From positions 1-64,000 of the forward strand of contig QHXQ01000027.1 in NCBI GenBank assembly GCA_003223935.1: a stretch of 64,000 nucleotides of DNA, in the 5' to 3' direction. Position 1 is the stretch's first letter; the number at the start of each line of letters is the position of its first letter. Of this stretch, positions 44,944 through 54,500 are shown in pieces. The translations under genes and the position numbers were made by a program. A model generated the notes under the pieces. It made no database searches. It was not told where the DNA came from and saw only the letters and a list, made by a program, of their open reading frames with translations. Source of the DNA: Acidobacteriota bacterium. Lineage in GTDB: Bacteria > Acidobacteriota > Blastocatellia > Pyrinomonadales > Pyrinomonadaceae.

Positions 44944-45921
44944 GTGCGGCATAAGCGTTGCTCTTATGTTTCGCGCTCCAACGAAGAGACGCGCCGACGC
45001 GCGTCAAAGCTGAAAGGTTCAAGCCTCTCTTTGATCAGACAGACCACACTGGCGCACACAGTCGGGACGAGCGGATTAGGATTGCACACGGGCGTGCCCG
45101 TCGAGGTGCGCCTGCGCCCCGCGCCGCCCGACAACGGCTACATCTTCGTCCGCACAGACCTAGACAACTTCGAGCTGCCGGCCACAGTCGAGTGCGTCGC
45201 GCATTCGAGTTATGCGACGACCTTGATGCACACAGGCGTGACGCTCGCCACGGTCGAGCATCTGTTGGCCGCTCTGCGCGGCGGCGGTGTGGATAACGCT
45301 TACATCGAGGTTGATAACCTCGAAGTGCCGATCATGGACGGCTCGGCTGAACCGTTCACGGAGTTGATCGAACGCGCGGGCGTGGTCGAACAGACGGCGG
45401 CGCGGCGCGCTCTGCGTGTGCGCAAAAAAATTGTGGCAGCGGAAGGGGCGCGGCGCATGTCGGTCGAACCATTCGAAGGTTATGAGATTGATTGTCTGAT
45501 CGATTTCGCGCACCCGCTCATCGGCGTGCAGCGTCTGCGCTTCGACGCGCTTGATCCAATCGGCTTCAATCGTGAGATCGCCTCAGCGCGCACCTTCGGC
45601 TTCACCAACGAGATCGAGGCACTACGCCGCGCCAACCTCATACGCGGCGGCTCGATTGACAACGCCATCGTGCTCACGCCCGACGGCATGTTGAACGAGA
45701 CGCCCCTGCGCACGCACGACGAGTTTGTCCGCCACAAAATCCTCGACATCATCGGCGACCTCGCCCTGCTCGGCATGCCCCTGCTCGGCCGCGTCCGCGC
45801 CGAACGCAGCGGTCATCTCTTCCACGCCATGCTGATGACCAAACTCCTGCGCGACGACTCGGCTTGGGAAGTCGTTGACATGCCCATCGGCGCGCTGACA
45901 ACCGCAGGATCGAGTCTCTAA
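44944..45921 (+). CDS. lpxC: UDP-3-O-acyl-N-acetylglucosamine deacetylase
   Basis: 325 residues from a GTG; a TTG start near residue 30 would give the usual LpxC N-terminus (IRQTTLAHTVGTSGLGLHTG), so the first ~29 residues may not be translated. LpxC marks: TLMHTGVTLATVEHLLAAL with the zinc His and catalytic Glu, DNAYIEVDNLEVPIMDGSAE, ASARTFGF, RGGSIDNAIVL, THDEFVRHKILDIIGDLALL (zinc His and Asp) and AERSGHLFHAML. It carries out the committed step of lipid A synthesis, so the cell makes an LPS outer membrane. Confidence 0.95.
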   Translation: MRHKRCSYVSRSNEETRRRASKLKGSSLSLIRQTTLAHTVGTSGLGLHTGVPVEVRLRPAPPDNGYIFVRTDLDNFELPATVECVAHSSYATTLMHTGVTLATVEHLLAALRGGGVDNAYIEVDNLEVPIMDGSAEPFTELIERAGVVEQTAARRALRVRKKIVAAEGARRMSVEPFEGYEIDCLIDFAHPLIGVQRLRFDALDPIGFNREIASARTFGFTNEIEALRRANLIRGGSIDNAIVLTPDGMLNETPLRTHDEFVRHKILDIIGDLALLGMPLLGRVRAERSGHLFHAMLMTKLLRDDSAWEVVDMPIGALTTAGSSL

Positions 45922-45972
45922 GCATGGCTTCTTGTAAGAATTCTTTCATCCGCCCAGTAACCGGCTAAGCCG

Positions 45973-46416
45973 ATGTCTATGGACGAGCACAATAAGTTAC
46001 TGAGTCTCATAGACGCCGAGATTCAGAGATTCAAAGATGAATCTGAAAAGCACAAGCGTATTCATCGCCGATGCCAACTTATACTTATTGCTCTCACCGC
46101 GCTCTCCGCAATCATCTCCGGCTCTGGACTGTTGTTGCCCGATTGGAGCAAGCAGATTGAGTTTCTTGTGTTGGTGACGACTACGTTGGCCACTGCGCTC
46201 ACGGCTTGGGCGGAGATGCGCCATGCAAGAGAGCTTTGGCAACACGAGCGAGAAGTTTATTACGCATTAAAAGATGTAAGAAGAGAGATCGATTTTGTGA
46301 CCTCGTTTCGCTCGTTGCAAGAGGATGAATTGACCGATTATTTCCAGCGAATAAATCGAATACTTGGCTCAAGCGGTCAGAAGTGGTCGAGGATTCAGGA
46401 GAAGAAAGATTCCTGA
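45973..46416 (+). CDS. SLATT/DUF4231-like two-helix membrane protein
   Basis: 147 residues, AT-richer than its neighbours. An amphipathic N-terminal helix (SLIDAEIQRFKDESEKHKRI) leads to two membrane segments (LILIALTALSAIISGSGLLL and IEFLVLVTTTLATALTAWAE, about 36-80) with a short loop containing a tryptophan. A C-terminal cytoplasmic helical domain follows (RHARELWQHEREVYYALKDV). This is the layout of DUF4231/SLATT proteins, which are predicted pore-forming effectors, some in nucleotide-signalling defence systems. No sensor gene is adjacent. Start 45973 or 45979. Confidence 0.7.
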   Translation: MSMDEHNKLLSLIDAEIQRFKDESEKHKRIHRRCQLILIALTALSAIISGSGLLLPDWSKQIEFLVLVTTTLATALTAWAEMRHARELWQHEREVYYALKDVRREIDFVTSFRSLQEDELTDYFQRINRILGSSGQKWSRIQEKKDS

Positions 46417-46487
46417 GACGATTGGCCGGGATATGGAGCGCACAGACTGACGAACACCTAAGCCCTTAGCGAACGTTGCCGCCTACC

Positions 46488-47195
46488 TTAATCCTCACGC
46501 ACGAACTCGTAAGCGATGTGCACGCGCAACTCGTGCGGCGCGATCTCGTGGCGCACTTCGCGGGCGCGCAGGCGGAGCGAGCCGCCCTGTGATAATTTCG
46601 TAAGCGGCAGTTGTACCGAGAGTTGATCGGCGCGCAAGATTTCGACCGGATTGATGCGCGCATCCAGAGTCTGCTGCACGAGACTCGTGATGCTGCCGCC
46701 GAGCATCTGTGGCACTTTGCCGAGATGTACCTCGCGCACCTCGATGCGCGCGACGAGCGCCTGCTTCGTCTGGTCGAATGAGAGCCGGAACGTCGTGTCC
46801 GCCCAACCTTGAAAGCGCAGACAACCGATGAGCGGCGCGCTGTAAGAGCCTTTGAACGCGACCGGCGCGACGATCTGCCCGTCGCCGAAACTCACGCTCG
46901 TGCGCGTGCCCAACTGTTCGTGCGCCAAAGTGATCTCGCTCGGACATGCGCTGTTGTCGTTCGTACTATTGCCGGCGCGCGGCAGTGTGAAGGTCGGCGG
47001 TTGCGGCAGCGCGAACAGAGATTCAAGCAGCGCGTTGAAAAGTCGTTCGGGCAACACGACTGTGACCTCGCCTGCCGGGATCGCTTTCGCTTCACGCGCG
47101 GGCGCGGCGAGCGGCTTGGCAGAGGTAATGAGGAGAGCGGCGATAAAAAATAGCGCGCAACTTGCGGCGCGCGTGGTCTGAGTTCGCAATTTCAT
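46488..47195 (-). CDS. hypothetical periplasmic protein, lipid-binding-like
   Basis: 235 residues with a signal peptide (SCALFFIAALLITSAKPLAA). The mature part is beta-rich with two long amphipathic stretches. The region GQIVAPVAFKGSYSAPLIGC and TFRLSFDQTKQALVARIEVR, followed by a helix (PQMLGGSITSLVQQTLDARI), recalls the BPI/DUF1439-type elongated lipid-binding folds of the Gram-negative envelope. That link is inferred. It lies on the same strand as and nine bases downstream of kdsD, so it could be part of LPS biogenesis. Confidence 0.65.
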   Translation of the reverse strand: MKLRTQTTRAASCALFFIAALLITSAKPLAAPAREAKAIPAGEVTVVLPERLFNALLESLFALPQPPTFTLPRAGNSTNDNSACPSEITLAHEQLGTRTSVSFGDGQIVAPVAFKGSYSAPLIGCLRFQGWADTTFRLSFDQTKQALVARIEVREVHLGKVPQMLGGSITSLVQQTLDARINPVEILRADQLSVQLPLTKLSQGGSLRLRAREVRHEIAPHELRVHIAYEFVRED

Positions 47196-47204
47196 TTCTC
47201 AATC

Positions 47205-48188
47205 TTACAACCCACTGCGGACAATGTCGTGCAATCTGATCAGACCGACGCACGCACCCCGTTCATCAACGACCGGCAAGACGGAAATTTGCGACGGGCG
47301 ATCTTCCATCACGCGCAGGGCGTCGTAGGCGAGCGTATCGGGCGTTGTGGTGATGGGCGTGCGCGTCATGACGTGTGCGCTCGTCAGATGCGCGAGATCG
47401 GATAACTCGCCGCGCTCAAGTGTGCGCCGCAGGTCGCCGTCGGTGATGAGACCGATGAGTTGTCCATTATCATTCACGACGTTGACTGCGCCCAAGCCGC
47501 CGCGACTGATCGCGCGCACGACTTCAAGGAGCGGCGCGTCCGGCTTGGTCGTCGGGTTCTGCGCGCCGCCGTGCATCACGTCGCTGACGCGCAGCATGAG
47601 ACGCTTGCCCAAGCGCCCCGCCGGATGATTGAGCGCGAACGCTTCGGGCGTCAGTTCTTTGCACTGCATCAAGGCGATGGCGAGCGCGTCGCCGATGGCG
47701 AGCGCGACCGTCGTGCTTGTTGTCGGCGCGAGGCCGAGCGGGCAAGCTTCCTTTTCAACTGAAGCATCAACGAGCACGTCTGAGCGCGCGGCGAGGGTCG
47801 AGCGCAGGTTGCCGATGATGGCGATGATGGGCACGCGGCGATGTTTGAGGTACGGCAGCATCGAGAGGATTTCGTCCGTCTCGCCGCTGTTGCTGATGAC
47901 GACGACCACATCTTCGCTCGTGACGACGCCGAGACCACCGTGCAGCGCATCCGACGGGTGCAAATAGACGGCGAGCGTGCCCGTGCTCGTCAACGTCGCC
48001 GCGATCTTCTGCGCCACGTTGCCCGACTTGCCCACGCCGACCACGACGATCTTGCCGCGACACTCACGCAAGAGCGTCAACGCACGTTCGACCTCCGCCG
48101 GCCGCAAACGCGCCGCCGTTTGCGCGACCGCTTCGGCTTCAAGCTTGAGACAGTCTATGACCTGTGTGAAAAGTTTGCTCTGCGTCAT
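47205..48188 (-). CDS. kdsD: arabinose-5-phosphate isomerase (KdsD/GutQ)
   Basis: 327 residues. SIS domain about 40-190 (KIVVVGVGKSGNVAQKIAAT, VYLHPSDALHGGLGVVTSED, VVVVISNSGETDEILSMLPY), then two CBS domains (VSDVMHGGAQNPTTKPDAPL and LTSAHVMTRTPITTTPDTLA). The active-site pattern GKSG and SGETDE is complete. It interconverts ribulose-5-phosphate and arabinose-5-phosphate, the first step of Kdo synthesis for the LPS core, which agrees with lpxC in the same window. Confidence 0.95.
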   Translation of the reverse strand: MTQSKLFTQVIDCLKLEAEAVAQTAARLRPAEVERALTLLRECRGKIVVVGVGKSGNVAQKIAATLTSTGTLAVYLHPSDALHGGLGVVTSEDVVVVISNSGETDEILSMLPYLKHRRVPIIAIIGNLRSTLAARSDVLVDASVEKEACPLGLAPTTSTTVALAIGDALAIALMQCKELTPEAFALNHPAGRLGKRLMLRVSDVMHGGAQNPTTKPDAPLLEVVRAISRGGLGAVNVVNDNGQLIGLITDGDLRRTLERGELSDLAHLTSAHVMTRTPITTTPDTLAYDALRVMEDRPSQISVLPVVDERGACVGLIRLHDIVRSGL

Positions 48189-48260
48189 GGATAGATTTGC
48201 GGCACGTGAACCCGCGAGGTCGGAGCATACGACGAATGCGCGCGCGCCGACAAGCTTGGG

Positions 48261-48620
48261 TTATTCCATCAGATGATCTGCGCGGTCGTAAGCGGGGCCG
48301 CAGACGAGCAGGAGCACCAACGGTTCTGTGCCGGTATTGGCGAGCGTGTGCGAAGTCTCGCGCGGGATGAAGATAGCATCGCCCGTCGTGACCGCGCGTT
48401 CTTCACAGCCGACGGTCATCTGTCCTTGACCACTGAGGATGTAATAGACCTCTTCTGTTTCCAAATGATGATGGCGTGCGACGGCTGCGCCCGGCGGCAA
48501 GACCTCTTCGGCCAAGCTGCACAACTCGATCTCGGACGTGGTGCGATCAATCAACGGACGAATCTCCGAACCGTGCGGCGTGCGTATGACGGCGGCATGT
48601 TGGCGTTTGACGACGAGCAT
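48261..48620 (-). CDS. cupin-domain protein
   Basis: 119 residues. A single cupin barrel: LPPGAAVARHHHLETEEVYY carries the HxH...E metal motif, and the second motif is GDAIFIPRETSHTLANTG with its histidine. Single-domain cupins bind a metal and may be small-molecule enzymes or sensors; the substrate is unknown. Divergent from the large secreted protein on the other side of the structured 48681-48741 region. Confidence 0.88.
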   Translation of the reverse strand: MLVVKRQHAAVIRTPHGSEIRPLIDRTTSEIELCSLAEEVLPPGAAVARHHHLETEEVYYILSGQGQMTVGCEERAVTTGDAIFIPRETSHTLANTGTEPLVLLLVCGPAYDRADHLME

Positions 48621-48680
48621 AAGGGTTAAGCTTGCGCGCTCCTTTCTGCGTTACGGCGTCCGCGCAACGAGATAATTTTC

Positions 48681-48741
48681 GTAACCAGAAGCCCGTTTGC
48701 TGCGTCATAACAGCAGAACAGCGCCAAGGGTTTTTGGTTAC
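48681..48741. other. candidate structured RNA leader
   Basis: GTAACCAGAAGCCC (48681-48694) pairs with GGGTTTTTGGTTAC (48728-48741) over 14 positions with two G-U pairs. Inside it a second stem of about 7 pairs (48696-48702 with 48711-48717) closes on an 8-base loop. It lies 32 bases before the start of the secreted protein at 48774. No known riboswitch class is recognised. Confidence 0.45.
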
Positions 48742-48773
48742 CCCCGGCACATCTTCTTTCGCTAGAGGTCAAC

Positions 48774-50738
48774 ATGGCAAGTTGGAACAGCTTCTCTTTC
48801 ATCCTGCGTGGGCTTGGTATCGTCTTATTGGTCGCGGCTACGGCAGCGGCGCAAGAGCCGGCGCAGCCTTCGGTCATTGACCAGCAACAGCAAGCTGCAC
48901 AACAGACCGAGCAGCAGGCTGAACAACAGAAAGCGCAAGCGGCGCGCGAAAAACAGGCGCTCAAGTTGCTCGATCAAACAGTCGCCGAAGCGCAGGCGCT
49001 CCGGCTGCCGGAGAATCACATTCGCGTGCAGTTCGTCGCCGCCGATACGCTCTGGACGCACGACGAGGCGCGCGCGCGTAGTCTGTTAACAGAAGCGCAG
49101 GGCGCGCTCGCCGCGATGATCGGCGGCTTGACGAGTAACGACCAACAGCAACTTAACACCGCCGCGCAAGTCCGCAGAGAGATGCTTACGGTCGTGGCCG
49201 GGCGTGACCCCGCGCTTGCGCTCGACATACTGCGCGCCACACGCCTGCCACAAGTGGCGCAGCAACCTAACAACCTTTTCAGGCGGATAGACCCGGACGC
49301 TAATCTTGAATTCAGTCTGCTCGCGCTCGTGGCCGCGAACGATCCCAAACAGGCGTTGCAAAAAGCCGAAGAGATGTTGAGCAAGGGCGAATACTCCGGC
49401 GCGCTCGCCAACCTGCTATCGCAACTCCAAGCCAAAGACAAAGAGGCCGCTGCGAAGTTGACGGACGATGTGCTCAAGAGTCTGCACGCGGAGAATCTGA
49501 CGACCAACCAGAACGCGCGGAGTCTGGCCTTCATGCTGCTGCGTTCGGGGCCGCAGACGAGCGCACCGGTGGATCAGAAAGTCAGCGCGACTGTTAATAA
49601 TCAAGTTAATGCTCAGGCTAATAATCAGCCGAGCGGTCAGGTGCTCGGTGAAGCCGCTTATCGTGATCTGCTGGACACGTTGATCAGCGCGGCGCTCAGC
49701 GTCACGCCGCAGAGCGCGACGCCGAACCCGCGTGGCGGCGGGCGTGGCGGCTTCGGCCCGCGCGGCGGCGGTTTCGGCGGGCAGGACATGAACGGCATGA
49801 TGCTGCTCGCGGGGCTGAGTTCATTGTTGCCGCAGATTGACAAGTATCTGCCGGCGCGCTCGGCGCTGGTGCGGCAGAAGCTGAGCACGGCTGGGATTAA
49901 CATGGAGCAGCAGGCCAATTTCCGTGATCAGATGAGCACGCTCACGCAACAAGGTTCGGTGGACTCGCTCATCAGTGCGGCGGCGCAAGTCCCGCCGGGC
50001 ATGCAGAACAGGCTCTATCAACAGGCGGCGATGAAGGCCGTGGACGAAGGCAACACGGCTCGCGCGCGCCAGATCGCCAACGAACATCTCAGCGCGGACG
50101 CGCGCGACCAAGTGCTGCAAGCCATCGAGCGCCAACAGATCATTCGCGCCGCGCAGCAAGGCAAGATGGACGAAGCTCGACAACTGCTTGGTCGGCTGCA
50201 ATCGGACGACGCGCGGGTTGATGCGTTGATGCAGTTGGTCACTTTGCTCCTGCAAAGCGGCGACAAAAAACCGGCGCAGCAACTCCTAGATGAAGCGCGC
50301 GGCATAGTCTCGCGGCACGCCGAAAACTATCAGCAGCTTGAGGCGCAGTTGCGCGTCGCACAGGCTTACGCCGACATCGAGCCGGCGCGCAGCTTCGAGG
50401 TCTTGGAGCCGGGCATCAGTCAGATCAACGAACTGCTCGGCGCAGCCGCGCTGCTCAACGGCTTCGAGGGGAATTTCTTTAAAGAGGGCGAACTACCTCT
50501 GCGCGGCGACTCTTCTTTGGGCGGCATCATCGCAGAATATGCGCAGGCGTTGGCCACACTGGCGCGCGTTGATTTCGACGATGCGCAGACGACCGCCGAC
50601 AAGTTTCAGCGCCTCGAACCGCGCATCGTCGCGAAACTCGCCATCGCGCGCAGCGTCTTAGGTGGCACGGCCGCAGACGCGAACATCACGCCCAACACTT
50701 TCAACCGGCGTGGGCTGGGCTTTCGCCGCGTGAACTGA
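48774..50738 (+). CDS. large secreted Gln/Ala-rich helical protein
   Basis: 654 residues; AGAGG before the ATG. Signal peptide FILRGLGIVLLVAATAAAQ. About 30-75 is an extremely Gln/Ala-rich coiled-coil-like stretch (QQQQAAQQTEQQAEQQKAQA). A helical repeat region follows, and a glycine-rich linker near 320-345 (RGGGRGGFGPRGGGFGGQDM) splits it from a second helical half. The helical phrases (LALDILRATRLPQVAQQPNN, MKAVDEGNTARARQIANEHL, DEARQLLGRLQSDDARVDAL) are TPR-like. No enzyme motif; role unknown, probably a periplasmic scaffold. Confidence 0.8.
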   Translation: MASWNSFSFILRGLGIVLLVAATAAAQEPAQPSVIDQQQQAAQQTEQQAEQQKAQAAREKQALKLLDQTVAEAQALRLPENHIRVQFVAADTLWTHDEARARSLLTEAQGALAAMIGGLTSNDQQQLNTAAQVRREMLTVVAGRDPALALDILRATRLPQVAQQPNNLFRRIDPDANLEFSLLALVAANDPKQALQKAEEMLSKGEYSGALANLLSQLQAKDKEAAAKLTDDVLKSLHAENLTTNQNARSLAFMLLRSGPQTSAPVDQKVSATVNNQVNAQANNQPSGQVLGEAAYRDLLDTLISAALSVTPQSATPNPRGGGRGGFGPRGGGFGGQDMNGMMLLAGLSSLLPQIDKYLPARSALVRQKLSTAGINMEQQANFRDQMSTLTQQGSVDSLISAAAQVPPGMQNRLYQQAAMKAVDEGNTARARQIANEHLSADARDQVLQAIERQQIIRAAQQGKMDEARQLLGRLQSDDARVDALMQLVTLLLQSGDKKPAQQLLDEARGIVSRHAENYQQLEAQLRVAQAYADIEPARSFEVLEPGISQINELLGAAALLNGFEGNFFKEGELPLRGDSSLGGIIAEYAQALATLARVDFDDAQTTADKFQRLEPRIVAKLAIARSVLGGTAADANITPNTFNRRGLGFRRVN

Positions 50739-50788
50739 AGCAGTGCTGAAACTATTGAAGAAAACGACGAGCCAGCGAGTTTCTCATT

Positions 50789-50817
50789 TTGCACATGGAA
50801 AGAGTCTATGCGAGAAT
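50789..50817 (+). promoter_or_regulatory. candidate tRNA-Arg promoter
   Basis: TTGCAC (50789-50794), 17 bases, GAGAAT (50812-50817), ending eight bases before the tRNA. A weak -10 match; placed right for the tRNA. Confidence 0.4.
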
Positions 50818-50825
50818 CTTTTTAT

Positions 50826-50898
50826 GCGCCTGTAGCTCAGTGGATAGAGCGCCTGTCTCCGGAACAGGAGGTCGCAAGTTCGATCCTTGCCAGGCGTA
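50826..50898 (+). tRNA. tRNA-Arg (anticodon CCG)
   Basis: 73 bases. The acceptor stem GCGCCTG pairs with CAGGCGT (one G-U pair), with a TAGCTCAGTGGATAGAGC D-arm, anticodon loop CTCCGGA with anticodon CCG, and T-loop TTCGATC. The discriminator is A and no CCA is encoded. It reads CGG codons. The frameshifted endonuclease gene on the opposite strand runs into it. Confidence 0.95.
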
Positions 50899-50995
50899 TA
50901 TTTTCTTCAGTTCTTCAATATGCTGCTCCCAAGTATAATCGGCCGCCCATCGCACAAATTTTTCTTGTCTGTTCTTCGCCGGTTCGAGCCTCAAT

Positions 50996-51352
50996 CTACC
51001 GTGCGTGCCATGGTTTTTTTGCAGGCACAGCATAAAGGGTTTTATTGACCGGACAGTAAGCGACGAAGTAATCAACCTCTCCTTCTCTATAAGTTCTGCG
51101 TGTGAGCTTACCGCCCGGTTGCCGACGTTGGCTTTTGTACTGTACGCAACCTTCGCTAAGCCAAGCCGTCTTAACCTGAATCTTGAATAGACGAGAGCCA
51201 TTGTCAACGACCAAGTCGTAACTGGCACCAGCGCCGAAGGTGATGCTCACGCTGAAACCGGCGACGAGATAAGCAGCGAGTACGATAGCTTCACTATTGT
51301 TCCCATATTCATAGCTCACCCCGTTTTGTAAGGCTACGCACGGACAATCCAC
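50996..51352 (-). CDS. PD-(D/E)XK endonuclease-like protein, frameshifted at its 3' part
   Basis: 118 residues from a GTG (GAGG four bases upstream). The family core is there: NNSEAIVLAAYLVAGFSVSI, ASYDLVVDNGSRLFKIQVKT (the D...QVK catalytic pair) and EGEVDYFVAYCPVNKTLYAV, like group I intron-associated or free-standing PD-(D/E)XK endonucleases. The frame then stops at KKPWHAR. The next frame, entered by removing one base from a run of seven A, continues with LRLEPAKNRQEKFVRWAADY, the normal end of this family. That longer frame runs antisense through the tRNA-Arg to about 50806. It may be a pseudogene or a recoded gene. Confidence 0.75.
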   Translation of the reverse strand: MDCPCVALQNGVSYEYGNNSEAIVLAAYLVAGFSVSITFGAGASYDLVVDNGSRLFKIQVKTAWLSEGCVQYKSQRRQPGGKLTRRTYREGEVDYFVAYCPVNKTLYAVPAKKPWHAR

Positions 51353-51516
51353 AAGTCCTCGTCAAAACGGCGGCGAGAACTTAAAGTTGCAACGGACGTA
51401 TATCACGCGAACCTGATAATCGGGTAAGAGTCTGCCGGTTCGATTTCTGATCGTATCCTGCTATGTCGTGAGCGAAGTTCACGACCTGACGCATTCTCGC
51501 TTAAGGAGACACCGTA
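51353..51516. other. promoter region of the tricorn protease gene
   Basis: 164 bases without a gene. AAGGAG lies before the ATG at 51517. No clear promoter motif. Confidence 0.3.
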
Positions 51517-54500
51517 ATGTTTCGTTCGCTCATACTCGCTGCGCTGCTGCTCACGTTGACAGTGTTGACCGCCACCGGCCAACCTCAAGCAAATGATCTC
51601 GCGCGGCTGTTGCGCTTTCCCGATATACACGGCGACATGATCGCCTTCGTCTATGCCGGCGACATCTGGACCGTGCCGGCCGCGGGCGGAACGGCGCGCA
51701 GGCTCACGTCGCACGCCGGACTCGAACTCTTCCCGAAGTTCTCGCCCGACGGCCGTTGGATCGCTTTCTCAGGCGAGTACGACGGCACGCGGCAGGTCTT
51801 CGTCATCTCGGTTGACGGCGGCGAGCCGCGCCAACTCACCTATCACAACGACGTAGGCCCTTTGCCGCCGCGCGGCGGTTGGGACAATCGTGTGCTCGGC
51901 TGGACGCCCGACGGCAAGTACGTCGTCTTTCGCGCGAACCGCGTGCCGTACAGCGACCGGCTTGGGCGGCCTTACCTTGTGTCCGTCGAAGGCGGCGCGG
52001 AGCAGCCGCTTGCGATCACCGAAGCGGGCGGCGTGAGTTATGCGGCTGACGGCAACCGCGTCGCCTTCACGCCAATCTCGAATGAGTTTCGCGGTTGGAA
52101 GCGTTATCGCGGCGGGCAGTCGCCCGACGTGTGGATTTATGATCTGAAGAACAACACCTCAGAACAGATTACCAATACGCGCGCGCAGGACATGTTGCCC
52201 GTCTGGTTGGGCGATACGATCTATTACATCTCAGATCGTGATTGGACGATGAACGTCTTCGCCTACGACACGCGCACGAAGCAAACGCGCAAGGTGACGA
52301 ACCACACTGACTACGATGTGCTCTGGCCGAGCGGCGCAGGCGACGAGTTGGTTTATGAAGTCGGCGGCTATATCTATCGTCTCGATACGAAGACAGATCA
52401 AGAGGCGCGCGTCCCCGTCAAAGTCTATGGCGACTTCGCCGCCACTGTGCCTTACTTCAAAAACGTGAAGGCCGACATCGAGACGTTTGCCATCTCGCCG
52501 AGCGGCGTGCGTGCGCTCTTCGGCGCGCGTGGTGACATCTACACCGCGCCCGCGAAAGAGGGTGAGGTGCGCCAACTCACAGACTCGCAAGGCGTGCGCG
52601 AGTTTGCGCCCGCTTGGTCGCCCGATGGGCGTTGGGTCGCTTACTTGAGTGATCGTTCAGGCGAGTATGAAATCTATGTCCGGCCGAGTGATGGCACTGG
52701 CAACGAACGGCGTGTAACAACCGATGGCGACATCTGGCGCTTCCCCGTCGTCTGGTCGCCCGATAGTCGCCTGCTCGCTTACGGCGATAAGCGTCAACGC
52801 CTGCGCTACGTCAACGTCGAGACAGGTAAGACCGTTGACGTGGATCACAGCGAGCACAACGACATCACGAACTACAGTTGGTCGCCCGACAGTCGTTGGC
52901 TCGCGTACACGAAGCTTGGTGCCAATCAGTTCTCGGAGATTTGGGTCTATTCGTTGGCGAGCAGCAAGGCGCAGAAACTCACGGGCGGGATGACGAGCGA
53001 CACCGAGCCGGTCTTCGATCCGAAGGGTCGTTATCTCTACTTCCTGTCGAACCGCGACTTCAATCTCACCTTCAGCGCGTTTGAGTTCAACTATCTCTAC
53101 ACGAACCCGACGCGCATCTATGTCGGCATACTAGCGGCCGATGGCCCCGCTCTATTCTTGCCCGGCAGCGACGAGGAGCGCATCAAGACTAAAGAGCAGC
53201 CGCTCACGCCGCCGCCCAACCCGGCGCAAGCGCCGCCGCCGCAGAACGCGAAGCCGCAGCCGACCGCGACGCCTGCCAGCAGTCCCACGCCTGAGCAGAC
53301 GCCCGTGCCGGGAGCAGCGAGATCGGAAGAGAAGCCGGCCACAGCAGCAGTGCCGCCGGTCAACGTCAAGATTGATTTCGCGGGCTTCGAGAATCGCGTC
53401 CGCGCCATTCCGGGGCCGGACGCCAACTATCGTCATCTGAACGCCACACCCGACGGTGTGCTCTATCTGTCTGGGCCGGGTCGCCTCTCGCTCTACAACC
53501 TCGATGCCAAAGCGGAGCAACCGATCATCGAAGGCATACAAGATTACGATCTCTCGGCCGACGGCAAGCACATCATCTTTCAAGCGCGCGACCAATTCGG
53601 CATCGCGCCCGTCGCGCCGGGTCAGAAAGCCGATGCAGGTCTGCTCAAGCTCGATGGCATGACGATGAAGATTGAGCCGCGTGCTGAATGGGCGCAGGAG
53701 TACGTGGATGCGTGGCGCATCATGCGCGATTGGTTCTACGATCCGAACCTGCACGGCGTTGACTGGCGTGCGATTCGTGCCAAGTACGAACAGCTTGTGC
53801 CATACATCGCCAATCGTGAAGACCTCAACTTCGTGCTCACGGAGATGGGCAGCGAGTTGTCGGCCGGACATATCTACGTCGAGCGCGGCGACGACGCGCC
53901 GCCCGTGGCGCGCAACGATGGCGGCTTGCTCGGCGCAGAGATCGCGCCCGATCCGTCCGGCTATTTTAAGATCACGAAAATCTTTCCCGGCGAGAACTGG
54001 CAAGAGAGTTTTCGTTCGCCGCTCACAGAGCCGGGTGTGAAGGCGAAGGTCGGCGATCTTATCATCGCTGTTGACGGCCGCCCGACGCGCAGCGTCAAGA
54101 ACTTTTACGAACTGCTCGAAGGCAAAGCCGCGCGCGTCGTGACGCTTACGCTCAACAGTCGGCCTGATACGACGGGCGCGCACGAAGAGCGCGTGCGCCC
54201 TGTCAAGAGCGAAGTTAACTTGCGCTATTTCGATTGGGTCGCCTCGCGGCGCGCGCTCGTTGACCGGCTCTCCGGCGGGCGCATCGGCTACATACACGTG
54301 CCGAACACTGCGGTCGAAGGCAATAGAGAACTGTTCAAGAACTTCTACCCGCAAGCGAACAAGGATGCGCTCATCATTGACGACCGCTACAACGGCGGCG
54401 GCTTCATCCCCGACCGCATGATCGAACTCTTGGAGCGCAAGCCGCTCAACTACTGGGTGCGGCGCGGCATCGGTACAACCTCAGCGCCCACCTTCGCCAA

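Noticed and set aside
50806-50900. Protein-like frame SNLRPPVPETGALSTELQA on the minus strand
   Set aside because: This is the well-known false translation of a tRNA gene in antisense, here reached only through the frameshifted endonuclease frame.
53152-54354. 400-codon minus-strand frame opposite the tricorn protease
   Set aside because: Antisense shadow of a well-recognised protease; no domain of its own.
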